From NCBI GenBank assembly GCA_013360285.1, contig JABWCM010000027.1, positions 1 to 34,302 on the forward strand: a stretch of DNA of 34,302 nucleotides. The letters are read 5' to 3'. Position numbers and translations under genes: made by a program. Position 1 is the stretch's first letter. Every line of letters begins with the position of its first letter. A model generated the notes under the pieces. The model was not told the DNA's origin. It searched no databases and saw only the letters and a program-made list of their open reading frames with translations. Positions 15,992 through 22,916 of the stretch are shown one piece after another. The DNA is from Myxococcales bacterium (GTDB taxonomy: Bacteria; Myxococcota_A; UBA9042; JABWCM01).

Positions 15992-17263
15992 GTGGAAACA
16001 GAGAGCCAACCGGTTGTACATTCGGAACACCGAATCAACTACCCCAAATTCTTGTGGCGGCTGATCGTTCAAGCCACCGAAGGACGTCCGCTTTATTATG
16101 CGTGGATGACATTCTTAACCGCATTGGCGCTTGTTGGAGCCAACGCGTGGGCTCAACAAATAGAATCGGGAATGATCACAACAAATATGACCGATCAGGT
16201 GTCGTGGGGCCTCTATATTGCAAACTTTACTTTCTTGGTGGGGCTGGCCGCCGGCGCCGTCATGATGGTGATTCCGGCATACGTTTACCGAGACCGAGAT
16301 ATGCATGACGTCGTGATTGTAGGCGAACTTTTGGCCATTGCAGCAATCACGATGTGTTTGATGTTTGTAGTAGCCGACCTCGGCAGACCGGACCGATTCT
16401 GGCATATGATTCCCGGACTTGGCAGGTTCCATTGGCCGATGTCGATGCTCACGTGGGACGTTATCGTACTCAATGGCTACCTTCTCCTGAATCTGCATAT
16501 TTGCGGTTATCTCTTGTACACCCGATTTCTGAACCGTAGACCCAATCCCGCGTGGTACGTACCGTTTGTTTTCTTGTCGATAGTGTGGGCCATTTCTATC
16601 CACACCGTTACTGCATTTCTTTACCAGGGATTAGGTGGACGTCCGTTCTGGAACACCGCATTGTTGGCGCCAAGGTTCATCGTCTCCGCCTTTGTGACCG
16701 GACCTGCTTTTATCATTTTAACCCTACAGATCCTGCGGCACACACTGGGGCTTCAAGTAACGGACAAACCTATCGCTACCTTGATGGGTGTCCTTCGGAT
16801 CACGGTTTTGTTGAACTTATTTATGCTCGCGTCAGAGTTATTTACGCAGTTCTATACCGGTGGCACGCATGTTACTGCTGCAGAGTACTTGTTTTTTGGC
16901 ACCCACGGAAAAAACGAACTTGTTCCGTGGATTTGGAGTTCGATCACCATGAACGTGATCGCGGCGATGTTGTTGCTTCATCCCGGCGCCGGAACGAAGC
17001 GCTGGCTGCTCAACACAGCATGTGTGCTGGTATTTTTTGGAGTTTGGATCGAAAAGGGTATGGGACTCATCGTTCCTGGTTTTGTGCCAAGTACATTGCA
17101 CGAACTGGTCGAGTACGCTCCGAGCATGAATGAATGGAAAATAACGGTTGGCGTGTGGGCGGCCGGGTTGTTGGTTTACACAATCGCATTAAAAGTTGCG
17201 TTGCCGGTACTCACGGGAAAAATTTCGCTGTCCGGCACATCAAACACCGCAGCCAAACCGTAA
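15992..17263 (+). CDS. NrfD/DsrP-family quinol-interacting membrane protein
   Basis: A 423-residue polytopic inner-membrane protein with about ten hydrophobic helices. Family features include WGLYIANFTFLVGLAAGAVM, VADLGRPDRFWHM and, later, FLYQGLGGRPFWNTALLAPRFIVSAFVTGPA. This matches the DsrP/HybB/NrfD branch, which oxidises or reduces menaquinol and carries no heme. The GTG start has an AGGAGGA ribosome binding site. With the two upstream genes it forms a complete quinol-to-cytochrome module. Because the neighbouring nap operon has no napC, napG or napH, this is the most likely electron entry for nitrate reduction. The direction of electron flow is inferred. Confidence 0.88.
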   Translation: METESQPVVHSEHRINYPKFLWRLIVQATEGRPLYYAWMTFLTALALVGANAWAQQIESGMITTNMTDQVSWGLYIANFTFLVGLAAGAVMMVIPAYVYRDRDMHDVVIVGELLAIAAITMCLMFVVADLGRPDRFWHMIPGLGRFHWPMSMLTWDVIVLNGYLLLNLHICGYLLYTRFLNRRPNPAWYVPFVFLSIVWAISIHTVTAFLYQGLGGRPFWNTALLAPRFIVSAFVTGPAFIILTLQILRHTLGLQVTDKPIATLMGVLRITVLLNLFMLASELFTQFYTGGTHVTAAEYLFFGTHGKNELVPWIWSSITMNVIAAMLLLHPGAGTKRWLLNTACVLVFFGVWIEKGMGLIVPGFVPSTLHELVEYAPSMNEWKITVGVWAAGLLVYTIALKVALPVLTGKISLSGTSNTAAKP

Positions 17264-17396
17264 TCGTATCGCTCCTCGGTTCATTCCGCCCGCCGTCGGT
17301 TTGTTTTGTTGCCCCCTCGACATTTTGGATGCGTTCGCGACATGCCCAAAGTTGCCGACCATTGCACCAAAGCCGGAGTTTGTAATGGCTGGTAAA

Positions 17397-17828
17397 TTAA
17401 GGCTGGATGTGTTCACATAATGGAAATGAGTCGTCGGACTGTTCAACCAATTCCGCCAGAGTCGTCGTGCCAAACGACCTTTCAATCGCCAACATCGCAT
17501 CGTCGAGCCGCCGATGTAATGAACAGAGTTTTTCTCCATGCCCCGGAATTCCCAGTGGGCATCTGGTGATACGCGGAATCGGTCCAACACAATTGATCAC
17601 CTCCAGCACCGGTATTTCACTCGGATCTCGACTCAAACGAAATCCTCCGTGAAGGCCACGTTGTGAACGGACTATCTTTCCTCGAACCAAACTTTGCATG
17701 ACTTTGGACAGATAGCCTGGCGAAACCCTTGTCGCATCAGCGATGTCAATCGCTGTCTGTGGCTGCTCGGGATTTTTGGCCAAATGAACAACCGCGCGTA
17801 ACGCATATTCTGTGGTTTGGGATAACAT
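17397..17828 (-). CDS. Rrf2-family transcriptional regulator
   Basis: A 143-residue DNA-binding protein. The N-terminal winged helix-turn-helix is typical: MLSQTTEYALRAVVHLA, then DIADATRVSPGYLSKVMQSL and the wing RSQRGLHGGFRLSR. The effector region has Cys80, Cys90 and Cys102 with His97 and His105 (RCPLGIPGHGEKLCSLH), able to bind an Fe-S cluster as in NsrR or IscR relatives. The spacing differs from NsrR, so NO sensing cannot be assumed. It converges on the NrfD/DsrP gene. Palindromes over its own start site and in the nap divergent promoter suggest autorepression and control of nitrate reduction. Confidence 0.9.
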   Translation of the reverse strand: MLSQTTEYALRAVVHLAKNPEQPQTAIDIADATRVSPGYLSKVMQSLVRGKIVRSQRGLHGGFRLSRDPSEIPVLEVINCVGPIPRITRCPLGIPGHGEKLCSLHRRLDDAMLAIERSFGTTTLAELVEQSDDSFPLCEHIQP

Positions 17829-17860
17829 TTAAAAGCCTCACTGGTGAATTACACTCTAAC

Positions 17861-17876
17861 AGGACATATTTATCCT
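17861..17876. promoter_or_regulatory. Putative operator over the Rrf2-gene transcription start
   Basis: AGGACATATTTATCCT is an imperfect palindrome of the form GGAY-N6-RTCC. It lies directly downstream of the candidate -10 and covers the expected start site, a classical position for autorepression. On the minus strand its AGGAT-N5-TGTCC matches the site at 14077-14092. Confidence 0.45.
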
Positions 17877-17904
17877 CTATTACAGCGATTTATGAACCTG
17901 TCAA
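17877..17904 (-). promoter_or_regulatory. Candidate promoter of the Rrf2-family gene
   Basis: On the minus strand a perfect -35 TTGACA (17899-17904) is followed after 16 bp by TAATAG (17877-17882). The -35 is strong but the -10 matches consensus at only three positions, which would suit a regulated promoter. It is about 50 bp upstream of the ATG at 17828. Confidence 0.5.
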
Positions 17905-17978
17905 GAGTGAAATTGCAGCAATTGAATGTGGTGGATTCGTAAAGCCCCCGCATGGCTTCGATGTGTCGCATTGTAACG

Positions 17979-18039
17979 ACTCAGGATTTTTCCGAACGAT
18001 TCGGCGAAAATCCTGCTTGCCCCAAATTCCCCTAAAAAC
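17979..18039 (-). repeat. Left-arm copy of palindromic element A
   Basis: In reverse orientation these 61 bases match 18871-18934 of the full element: TTTTAGGGGAATTT at one end and CGGAAAAATCCTGAG at the other, with a less conserved middle. Only the left half is present, so element A halves seem to exist as separate units. It lies in the 260-bp spacer between the Rrf2 gene and the Tat-signal gene. Confidence 0.7.
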
Positions 18040-18091
18040 CGGGTTAATAAACAACCAATTTCGAACGAGACTGCACACCGATATGACCACA

Positions 18092-18652
18092 TCAGCCGAC
18101 AAAGTGGAGTCGATTGGTATCAAACAAGGCGACACGTTGTTCGTGAGTATATAGTTCAGTCGCACCTGACTGCAGAGCCCCCTCGGTTCTACGCAACGCT
18201 GCGGCAATCATCCGCGCAAGTCGCTCAACCTGCGCCGGCGTAGCTGAATTTCCAGCTCCATTGTTCATTAAAATCAACTCAAAGAGATCCGTACGAGCGA
18301 TCCCGGCCGAATTTGACGGATTACGGCGACATACGTCAATTCGGAGTTGATCGTGTAACGTGTGCTCCAACTCGATCACCACGGCATTTCCCTGCACGTA
18401 GGTGCGAACGATGGTCCAACCGTCGTAGATCAACGTTCCTGTTCCCAGCGGCGAGAAAACCCGTTGCATAGGATATGACAATGCTGACCGAATCGGCGAT
18501 GAACCGAAGTCGCCAGGCAGGGGCTGAGAGGTTCCCGACCAGGCTGTGGCGACCGGGATGGCGGTTGCCATGGCGGATCCGGCGGCACACGCCGCCAAAA
18601 ACGCTCTGCGTGACACCCGACCCTTCACTTTCGACTCAAACTCCGGTTTCAT
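18092..18652 (-). CDS. Tat-signal secreted protein of unknown function
   Basis: A 186-residue protein that I do not recognise. It has a clear twin-arginine signal: VSRRAFLAACAAGSAMATA followed by a small-residue cleavage region. The mature part is about 140 residues, with no metal motif or known domain visible and one cysteine (VDVCRRN). The ATG at 18652 is preceded by AGGAGG; the TTG at 18667 lies within that sequence and is rejected. The gene stands alone between two element A copies. A Tat signal suggests folding or cofactor binding before export, perhaps linked to the periplasmic redox genes nearby, but that is a guess. Confidence 0.75.
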   Translation of the reverse strand: MKPEFESKVKGRVSRRAFLAACAAGSAMATAIPVATAWSGTSQPLPGDFGSSPIRSALSYPMQRVFSPLGTGTLIYDGWTIVRTYVQGNAVVIELEHTLHDQLRIDVCRRNPSNSAGIARTDLFELILMNNGAGNSATPAQVERLARMIAAALRRTEGALQSGATELYTHEQRVALFDTNRLHFVG

Positions 18653-18862
18653 TCCTGCCTCCTGCAAACCATCGTTGAAGTGTACTTGTCACATCGGAAC
18701 ACTGTCAATTGTTGCATTTCTACAGCAACTATCGAGCGGTTCAAATCAAATATCAACAGCCGTCACTGCATCCACACAATCCAACGATAAAAACACGAAT
18801 CCAAATAACATCTCTGCACCGCGGGTTGACGATAACTCGCCGAATCGTTCTACTAGGCCCCA
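18653..18862. other. Spacer upstream of the Tat-signal gene
   Basis: About 210 bases between the start of the minus-strand Tat-signal gene and the left end of element A. No gene is seen and no clear promoter hexamer pair was found on either strand. Confidence 0.35.
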
Positions 18863-19024
18863 AGGTGGCTGGTGTTTTTTAGGGGAATTTTTCGCCAGCC
18901 GAATCTCAGCCGGATCGTCCGGAAAAATCCTGAGTTATATCGGGAATATGGCGCAGGGATTTTTACGGGTGAGACGGCCAAAGGCGGCCAGGACAAAAAT
19001 TTCATCAAAAAACACCAGCCACCT
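18863..19024. repeat. Full palindromic element A (MITE-like, 162 bp)
   Basis: Perfect 18-bp terminal inverted repeats, AGGTGGCTGGTGTTTTTT at 18863-18880 and its complement at 19007-19024, with weaker complementarity continuing inward (GGGGAATTTTTCGCC against GATGAAATTTTTGTCC). The 12-bp palindrome CCACCTAGGTGG spans the right end (19019-19030). No transposase is encoded. Half copies occur at 1-63, 17979-18039 and 20716-20805. The structure fits a miniature inverted-repeat element or a BIME-like repeat. No clean target-site duplication is visible. Confidence 0.75.
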
Positions 19025-19116
19025 AGGTGGCTCCTCGGAGCGAGGAAGTTTTGTCTCGTGGCCGCCATTACATCAAAATACGCCCAAATCGGTTACCTCC
19101 CAAATAGGAGAAATCA

Positions 19117-20676
19117 GTGGAAACCCTGCAAAGTTACGTGAATAGTCAATGGCGGCATGGAGATGGCGAGTGGGAAGATGTATTAAACCCTTCCACCGAA
19201 GAGGTTCTTGCGCGGACGTCGACTCGTGGAATCGATATGGACGCCGTACTCCATCACGCGCGCTCCGTTGGTGGGCACACGATTCGTAACATGACATTTG
19301 CTGAGCGCGGCGAAATGCTCAAAGCGGTCGCACAATTGATCCACCAGAATCGCGAAGAATTGATTCACTTAGCGATGATTAACGCGGGAAATACCCGTTC
19401 CGACGCAAAATTTGACATTGACGGCGCGTCCGGAACCCTTGCGTACTACAGCTCACTTGGAAAAAAGATTGGTAATATTCGATATCTAGTCGACGGGGAA
19501 GACGAACAACTCGGCCGCGACGCAAGATTTTTCGGTCGTCACATACTCACTCCGCTTCGTGGTGCGGTAATTGCCGTCAACGCCTACAATTTTCCCGCGT
19601 GGGGATTTGCCGAAAAAGCGGCAGCGGCGTGGTTGGCCGGAATGCCCGTTGTCGTCAAACCGGCGGTAAGCACGGCCCTCGTCGCAGCAAAACTCATCCG
19701 GCTGGTCGTCGAGGCGAAAATCGTTCCTGACGGTGCGCTTTCGTTTATCGCTGGCCCACCGGGAACATTGGTGGATCACATCAAAACACAGGACGTGTTG
19801 GCATTTACGGGTTCATTTCGCACCGGCTCCATGTTACGCAATTCGGCCAGCATAACGGAACACAACGTTCGGGTAAATATGGAAGCCGACAGCATCAACG
19901 CGGCCGTACTCGACCCACAGACCGACCTCGATAGCGAAACCTACACCGTGTTTATCAATGACGTTTTTCGCGACATGACACAAAAGACAGGCCAAAAATG
20001 CACCGCTATCCGAAGGGTGTTTGTACCCGACTCGCTTGTTGAAGTCGTAGTAGAAGATTTGGTTGCGCGGCTGAAAACAGTAGTAGTAGGAAATCCGCTT
20101 GCCGACGGTGTCACCATGGGTCCGCTGGTTTCTCAGGATCAAAGAGATCGTGTCCTACGGGGCGTTGCCGTGCTACAGCGCCACGCTCGCACGGCGTTTG
20201 GTAACTTAACAAGCAGAGACAGGATCGGTTCTCCTCCTGGACGAGGTTATTTTGTCGACCCTATCTTACTGGTCGCGACGACACCGATTCAAACTTCGGA
20301 AATCCATCACCTAGAGGTGTTCGGGCCTGTAGCAACGGTGATTCCGTATTCCGGCAACGCAGAACACGTGGCAAATGATGTCGCACAATCTGCCGGTGGA
20401 CTCGTGGTGTCTGTATACTCCGACGACCGGCGATTCATAGAAGAGTTTGTGCTGAATGCCGCACCATATCACGGAAGAATTTACATCGGAAACTCAAAAG
20501 TCGCTGATGTGAGCCTCGGTCCCGGAGCGGTTCCACCACAGTTGATACACGGCGGACCGGGACGCGCCGGCGGCGGCGAAGAACTGGGTGGCGTGCGAGG
20601 ACTGCACCATTTTATGCAACGGACCGCAATCCAAGGCTATCGACCGTTACTTGAGAAATGTTTCAGCGGCGAATGA
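19117..20676 (+). CDS. PaaZ/BoxD-type aldehyde dehydrogenase
   Basis: A 519-residue NAD(P)-dependent semialdehyde dehydrogenase of the PaaZ/BoxD group, which oxidises ring-opened CoA semialdehydes in aerobic phenylacetate or benzoate breakdown. The first residues (METLQSYVNSQW) are typical. Catalytic Glu256 (VNMEADS) and Cys295 (TGQKCTAIRR) are in place, and AVNAYNFPAWG marks the substrate and cofactor region. Unlike full-length PaaZ (about 680 residues) there is no C-terminal MaoC-like hydratase domain, so it resembles BoxD. The GTG start follows TAGGAG by six bases. No other paa or box gene is in the window. The gene is flanked by inverted copies of element A. Confidence 0.85.
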   Translation: METLQSYVNSQWRHGDGEWEDVLNPSTEEVLARTSTRGIDMDAVLHHARSVGGHTIRNMTFAERGEMLKAVAQLIHQNREELIHLAMINAGNTRSDAKFDIDGASGTLAYYSSLGKKIGNIRYLVDGEDEQLGRDARFFGRHILTPLRGAVIAVNAYNFPAWGFAEKAAAAWLAGMPVVVKPAVSTALVAAKLIRLVVEAKIVPDGALSFIAGPPGTLVDHIKTQDVLAFTGSFRTGSMLRNSASITEHNVRVNMEADSINAAVLDPQTDLDSETYTVFINDVFRDMTQKTGQKCTAIRRVFVPDSLVEVVVEDLVARLKTVVVGNPLADGVTMGPLVSQDQRDRVLRGVAVLQRHARTAFGNLTSRDRIGSPPGRGYFVDPILLVATTPIQTSEIHHLEVFGPVATVIPYSGNAEHVANDVAQSAGGLVVSVYSDDRRFIEEFVLNAAPYHGRIYIGNSKVADVSLGPGAVPPQLIHGGPGRAGGGEELGGVRGLHHFMQRTAIQGYRPLLEKCFSGE

Positions 20677-20715
20677 CACGGTTAGCCCCAATGTCTTTCG
20701 GGACCATGACCGCGG

Positions 20716-20805
20716 CCACCTAGGTGCGTGGTGTTTTTTGATGAAATTTTTGTCCTGGCCGCCTTTGGCCGCCTCGCCCGTAAAAATCCCTGCGCCATAT
20801 TCCCG
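20716..20805 (-). repeat. Inverted right-arm copy of element A
   Basis: Ninety bases that match the reverse complement of 18941-19030 with about four mismatches, including the CCACCTAGGTG end. The copy stops exactly where the left arm would begin, at CCCG before the 21-bp array. Together with the full element upstream, it brackets the aldehyde dehydrogenase gene as facing inverted repeats. Confidence 0.85.
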
Positions 20806-20827
20806 GTCGCTCAACAGCAGTGTGGCA

Positions 20828-21058
20828 CTTCTCGATAGAAGGTCGGATCTTCTCGATAGAACTGGCGACCTTCTCGCGAGAAGTGGCGACCTTCTCGGGA
20901 GAAGACGTGATCTTCTCGATAGAAGTGGCGACCTTCTCAGGAGAAGATCGGATCTTCTCCCGAGAAGGCGTGATCTTCTCCCGAGAAGGCGTGATCTTCT
21001 CCCGAGAAGGCGTGATCTTCTCCCGAGAAGTGAGGAACTTCTCCGCCGAGCAGGCGCC
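20828..21058. repeat. Array of eleven 21-bp palindromic units
   Basis: Units start at 20828 and recur at exactly 21 bp through 21038; the last is degenerate. Each unit is a 14-bp palindrome, CTTCTC-N2-GAGAAG (or CTTCT-N4-AGAAG), plus a 7-bp spacer drawn from a few types (TGGCGAC, GCGTGAT, GTCGGAT and relatives). Because 21 is divisible by three, frames stay open on both strands and give heptapeptide repeats (LLPRRRD or TPSREKI), but no start, ribosome binding site or family supports a gene. Twenty-one bp is two helical turns, so all palindromes face the same side of the DNA. Confidence 0.9.
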
Positions 21059-21146
21059 AAGCACCTCGTAAACATCAGTTATTCGATGAAATTTTGTCTT
21101 GGGTTCGGACCGCATGCCCACCGGCTGTTCGTAAACCAAACCCGTA

Positions 21147-21165
21147 TTGGGAGAAATCCCGGTTC
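21147..21165 (-). repeat. Short repeat tip shared with 27744-27762
   Basis: On the minus strand this reads GAACCGGGATTTCTCCCAA, which differs at one of 19 positions from 27744-27762. A related AACCCGGATTTC tip bounds element C (32531-32714). It may be the end of a decayed element of the C family. A TTCGAGTC sequence here looks like a tRNA T-loop, but no tRNA can be folded. Confidence 0.45.
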
Positions 21166-21168
21166 GAG

Positions 21169-21402
21169 TCAATCGTGGTTTGGGGAGTGAACCTCACATG
21201 GAGCATCGATCCACTCGCCCCCCGGATACGCAGCATCCTGCGTACGTTTGGCAAAACGTAATGCGATTTCGTCGTGCGCGACGTCAAGAATGTTCAAGAG
21301 TTTGCCGTTGCGGTAGGTTCGAAGTGTGCCATGCGCGACCATAATCCCTATACAGACTGGACCAGAAATATGATCGACGTGTTTGTGGGCGAAACGACTC
21401 AC
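21169..21402 (-). CDS. Small ORF coupled to argG, function unknown
   Basis: A 77-codon frame whose GTG start shares one base with the argG stop (TAGTG), so it could be made by translational coupling. I do not recognise the product (MSRFAHKHVDHISGPVCIG...). It has mixed charge, no signal peptide and no membrane segment. There is no independent ribosome binding site. It could be a real small gene or chance read-through; only comparison with relatives can decide. Confidence 0.4.
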   Translation of the reverse strand: MSRFAHKHVDHISGPVCIGIMVAHGTLRTYRNGKLLNILDVAHDEIALRFAKRTQDAAYPGGEWIDAPCEVHSPNHD

Positions 21403-22667
21403 TATTCAATGTATCCGTCGCGAAGTTCAGCTAGGTCAACCTGACCAGTCGGATTCGATAAAGCTTTCGATTTTCTATAGTTGTATAGTTTTAGCCGCAG
21501 CGCATTGATCTTGATGAATCCCTCTGCATCTCTTTGATTGTACACGGTTTCTTCGCCGAAAGTCGCGTACTGGGGATTGTACAGCGAGTTGGGTGCTTTT
21601 CGACCGAGAACCGTCACGGTTCCCTTATACAGCTTAAGCCGGGCCACACCCGTCACACCCTTCTGAATCGAGTTGTGGAATCCCAACAAATGCTCCATTT
21701 CCGGGCTATACCAGTACCCGTAGTAAACCAACTCGGTGAATTTTGGCACCAACGAGTCACGCAATCTTAATGTTTCACGATCTAATGTTAACGATTCCAC
21801 CGCGTTATGAGCTCGAAACAAAATCGTAACTCCCGGGGTCTCATATACTCCCCGGCTCTTGATACCGACATACCGGTTTTCGACCAGATCCACTCGACCG
21901 ATGCCATGGCGCCCACCGATTTGGTTTAACGTACGAATCATTGTGGTCGGATCGAGTTCCTGCCCGTTCAAAGTCACCGCGGCGCCGTCACGAAAACCAA
22001 TCTCGATCATTTCTGGAGTATTCGGAGCGTTTTCCGGTGAAGTTGTCAATAAAAACATATCTTCCGGCGGTGCAGCCCATGGATCTTCTAAAATTCCACC
22101 TTCGTACGAAATGTGCATCAGGTTACGATCCATCGAATATGGCTTTTCGACCGTAGATGTCACCGGAATTCCATGTTTTTGGGCGTATGCAATCAAATGC
22201 TCACGACTTTTGAATTCCCACTGCCTCCAGGGTGCGACCACCTTGATGTCCGGTTTAAGTGAGTATGCGGTCAATTCAAAACGGACCTGGTCATTTCCTT
22301 TGCCGGTGGCCCCGTGGGCAACAGCGTCGGCTCCTTCGCGTTCGGCTACCTCAACAACGCTCTTAAAAATGCACGGACGCGCCAAGGACGTTCCCAATAG
22401 GTAATAACCTTCGTAGATTGCGTTGGCCTTAATCGCCGGGTAGACAAAATCTCGGGCAAATTCGTCCTCCAATCGAGCAATATGCAACTTGGACGCACCC
22501 GTACTGAGTGCTTTGGCCTCCAAACCATCAAGTTCCTCGGCTTGACCCACGTCGGCGGTCACGCAGATCACTTCACATCCGTAGTTCGCTCGAAGCCAAT
22601 GTAACATCACGGATGTATCGAGACCACCGGAGTAAGCAAGAACAATCTTTTTTAACGACTCGCTCAT
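21402..22667 (-). CDS. argG: Argininosuccinate synthase
   Basis: Joins citrulline and aspartate with ATP in the penultimate step of arginine synthesis in the cytoplasm. The ATP-binding PP-loop AYSGGLDTSVML is at the N-terminus. Other family blocks are YYLLGTSLARP, AHGATGKGNDQVRFEL, SMDRNLMHISYEGGILEDPW and RGVYETPGVTILFRAH. I start at ATG 22667, six bases after AAGGAA, rather than at ATG 22673, which abuts it, giving 421 residues. No other arg genes are next to it. A candidate promoter lies at 22713-22741. Confidence 0.95.
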   Translation of the reverse strand: MSESLKKIVLAYSGGLDTSVMLHWLRANYGCEVICVTADVGQAEELDGLEAKALSTGASKLHIARLEDEFARDFVYPAIKANAIYEGYYLLGTSLARPCIFKSVVEVAEREGADAVAHGATGKGNDQVRFELTAYSLKPDIKVVAPWRQWEFKSREHLIAYAQKHGIPVTSTVEKPYSMDRNLMHISYEGGILEDPWAAPPEDMFLLTTSPENAPNTPEMIEIGFRDGAAVTLNGQELDPTTMIRTLNQIGGRHGIGRVDLVENRYVGIKSRGVYETPGVTILFRAHNAVESLTLDRETLRLRDSLVPKFTELVYYGYWYSPEMEHLLGFHNSIQKGVTGVARLKLYKGTVTVLGRKAPNSLYNPQYATFGEETVYNQRDAEGFIKINALRLKLYNYRKSKALSNPTGQVDLAELRDGYIE

Positions 22668-22712
22668 CTTCATTTCCTTGAGCCCCGAACTGGCGGGGGA
22701 AAAATCGGCCGG

Positions 22713-22741
22713 AGAATACGGCTACACAATTCTGCCGTCAA
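22713..22741 (-). promoter_or_regulatory. Candidate sigma-70 promoter of argG
   Basis: On the minus strand TTGACG (22736-22741) and TATTCT (22713-22718) are exactly 17 bp apart. They match consensus at five and four of six positions. The predicted start leaves a leader of about 40 bases. I see no clear ARG box. Confidence 0.55.
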
Positions 22742-22785
22742 TCGAACACCGTACCGGGTCGGTCAATGTTGAATCATGTTCGCTT

Positions 22786-22916
22786 AGAGGGTGTTTGGGT
22801 AAAAAATTACGTTACTCGAAACATTGGCCTACTCCGTCGGCCGTGCCTCGGTCGGCCCGACCGACTCGTTACGGCCACGGTTTCGCTCACCGGCAATTTT
22901 TTCCCAAACACCCTCT
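22786..22916. repeat. Palindromic element B (131 bp)
   Basis: The two ends are inverted copies: AGAGGGTGTTTGGG followed by an A-run and TT, at 22786-22809 and, complemented, at 22893-22916. Complementarity continues through CTCGAAAC...TGGCC and GAGTCGG-like parts, so the whole element can fold into one long hairpin. It has no coding capacity. It reaches the first base of the SAMDC-like gene's TAA stop and may act as its terminator or be a MITE. Its sequence is unrelated to element A. Confidence 0.75.

Noticed and set aside
18853-19141. Open frames of 71 and 89 codons across element A, similar to frames at the other copies
   Set aside because: The peptide similarity only mirrors the DNA repeat. 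Half copies cut the frames and no start signal is kept.
20828-21058. CRISPR array
   Set aside because: The repeat is only 14 bp with 7-bp spacers of a few recurring types, and there are no cas genes. CRISPR spacers would be longer and all different.
20720-21172. Long open frames on both strands through the 21-bp array, encoding heptapeptide repeats
   Set aside because: A 21-bp period keeps every frame open once one unit has no stop. No ribosome binding site or known family supports any of the frames, and they also run into the element A copy.
21147-21175. tRNA T-arm-like sequence GGTTCGAGTC
   Set aside because: No matching T-stem, anticodon arm or acceptor stem can be paired around it.
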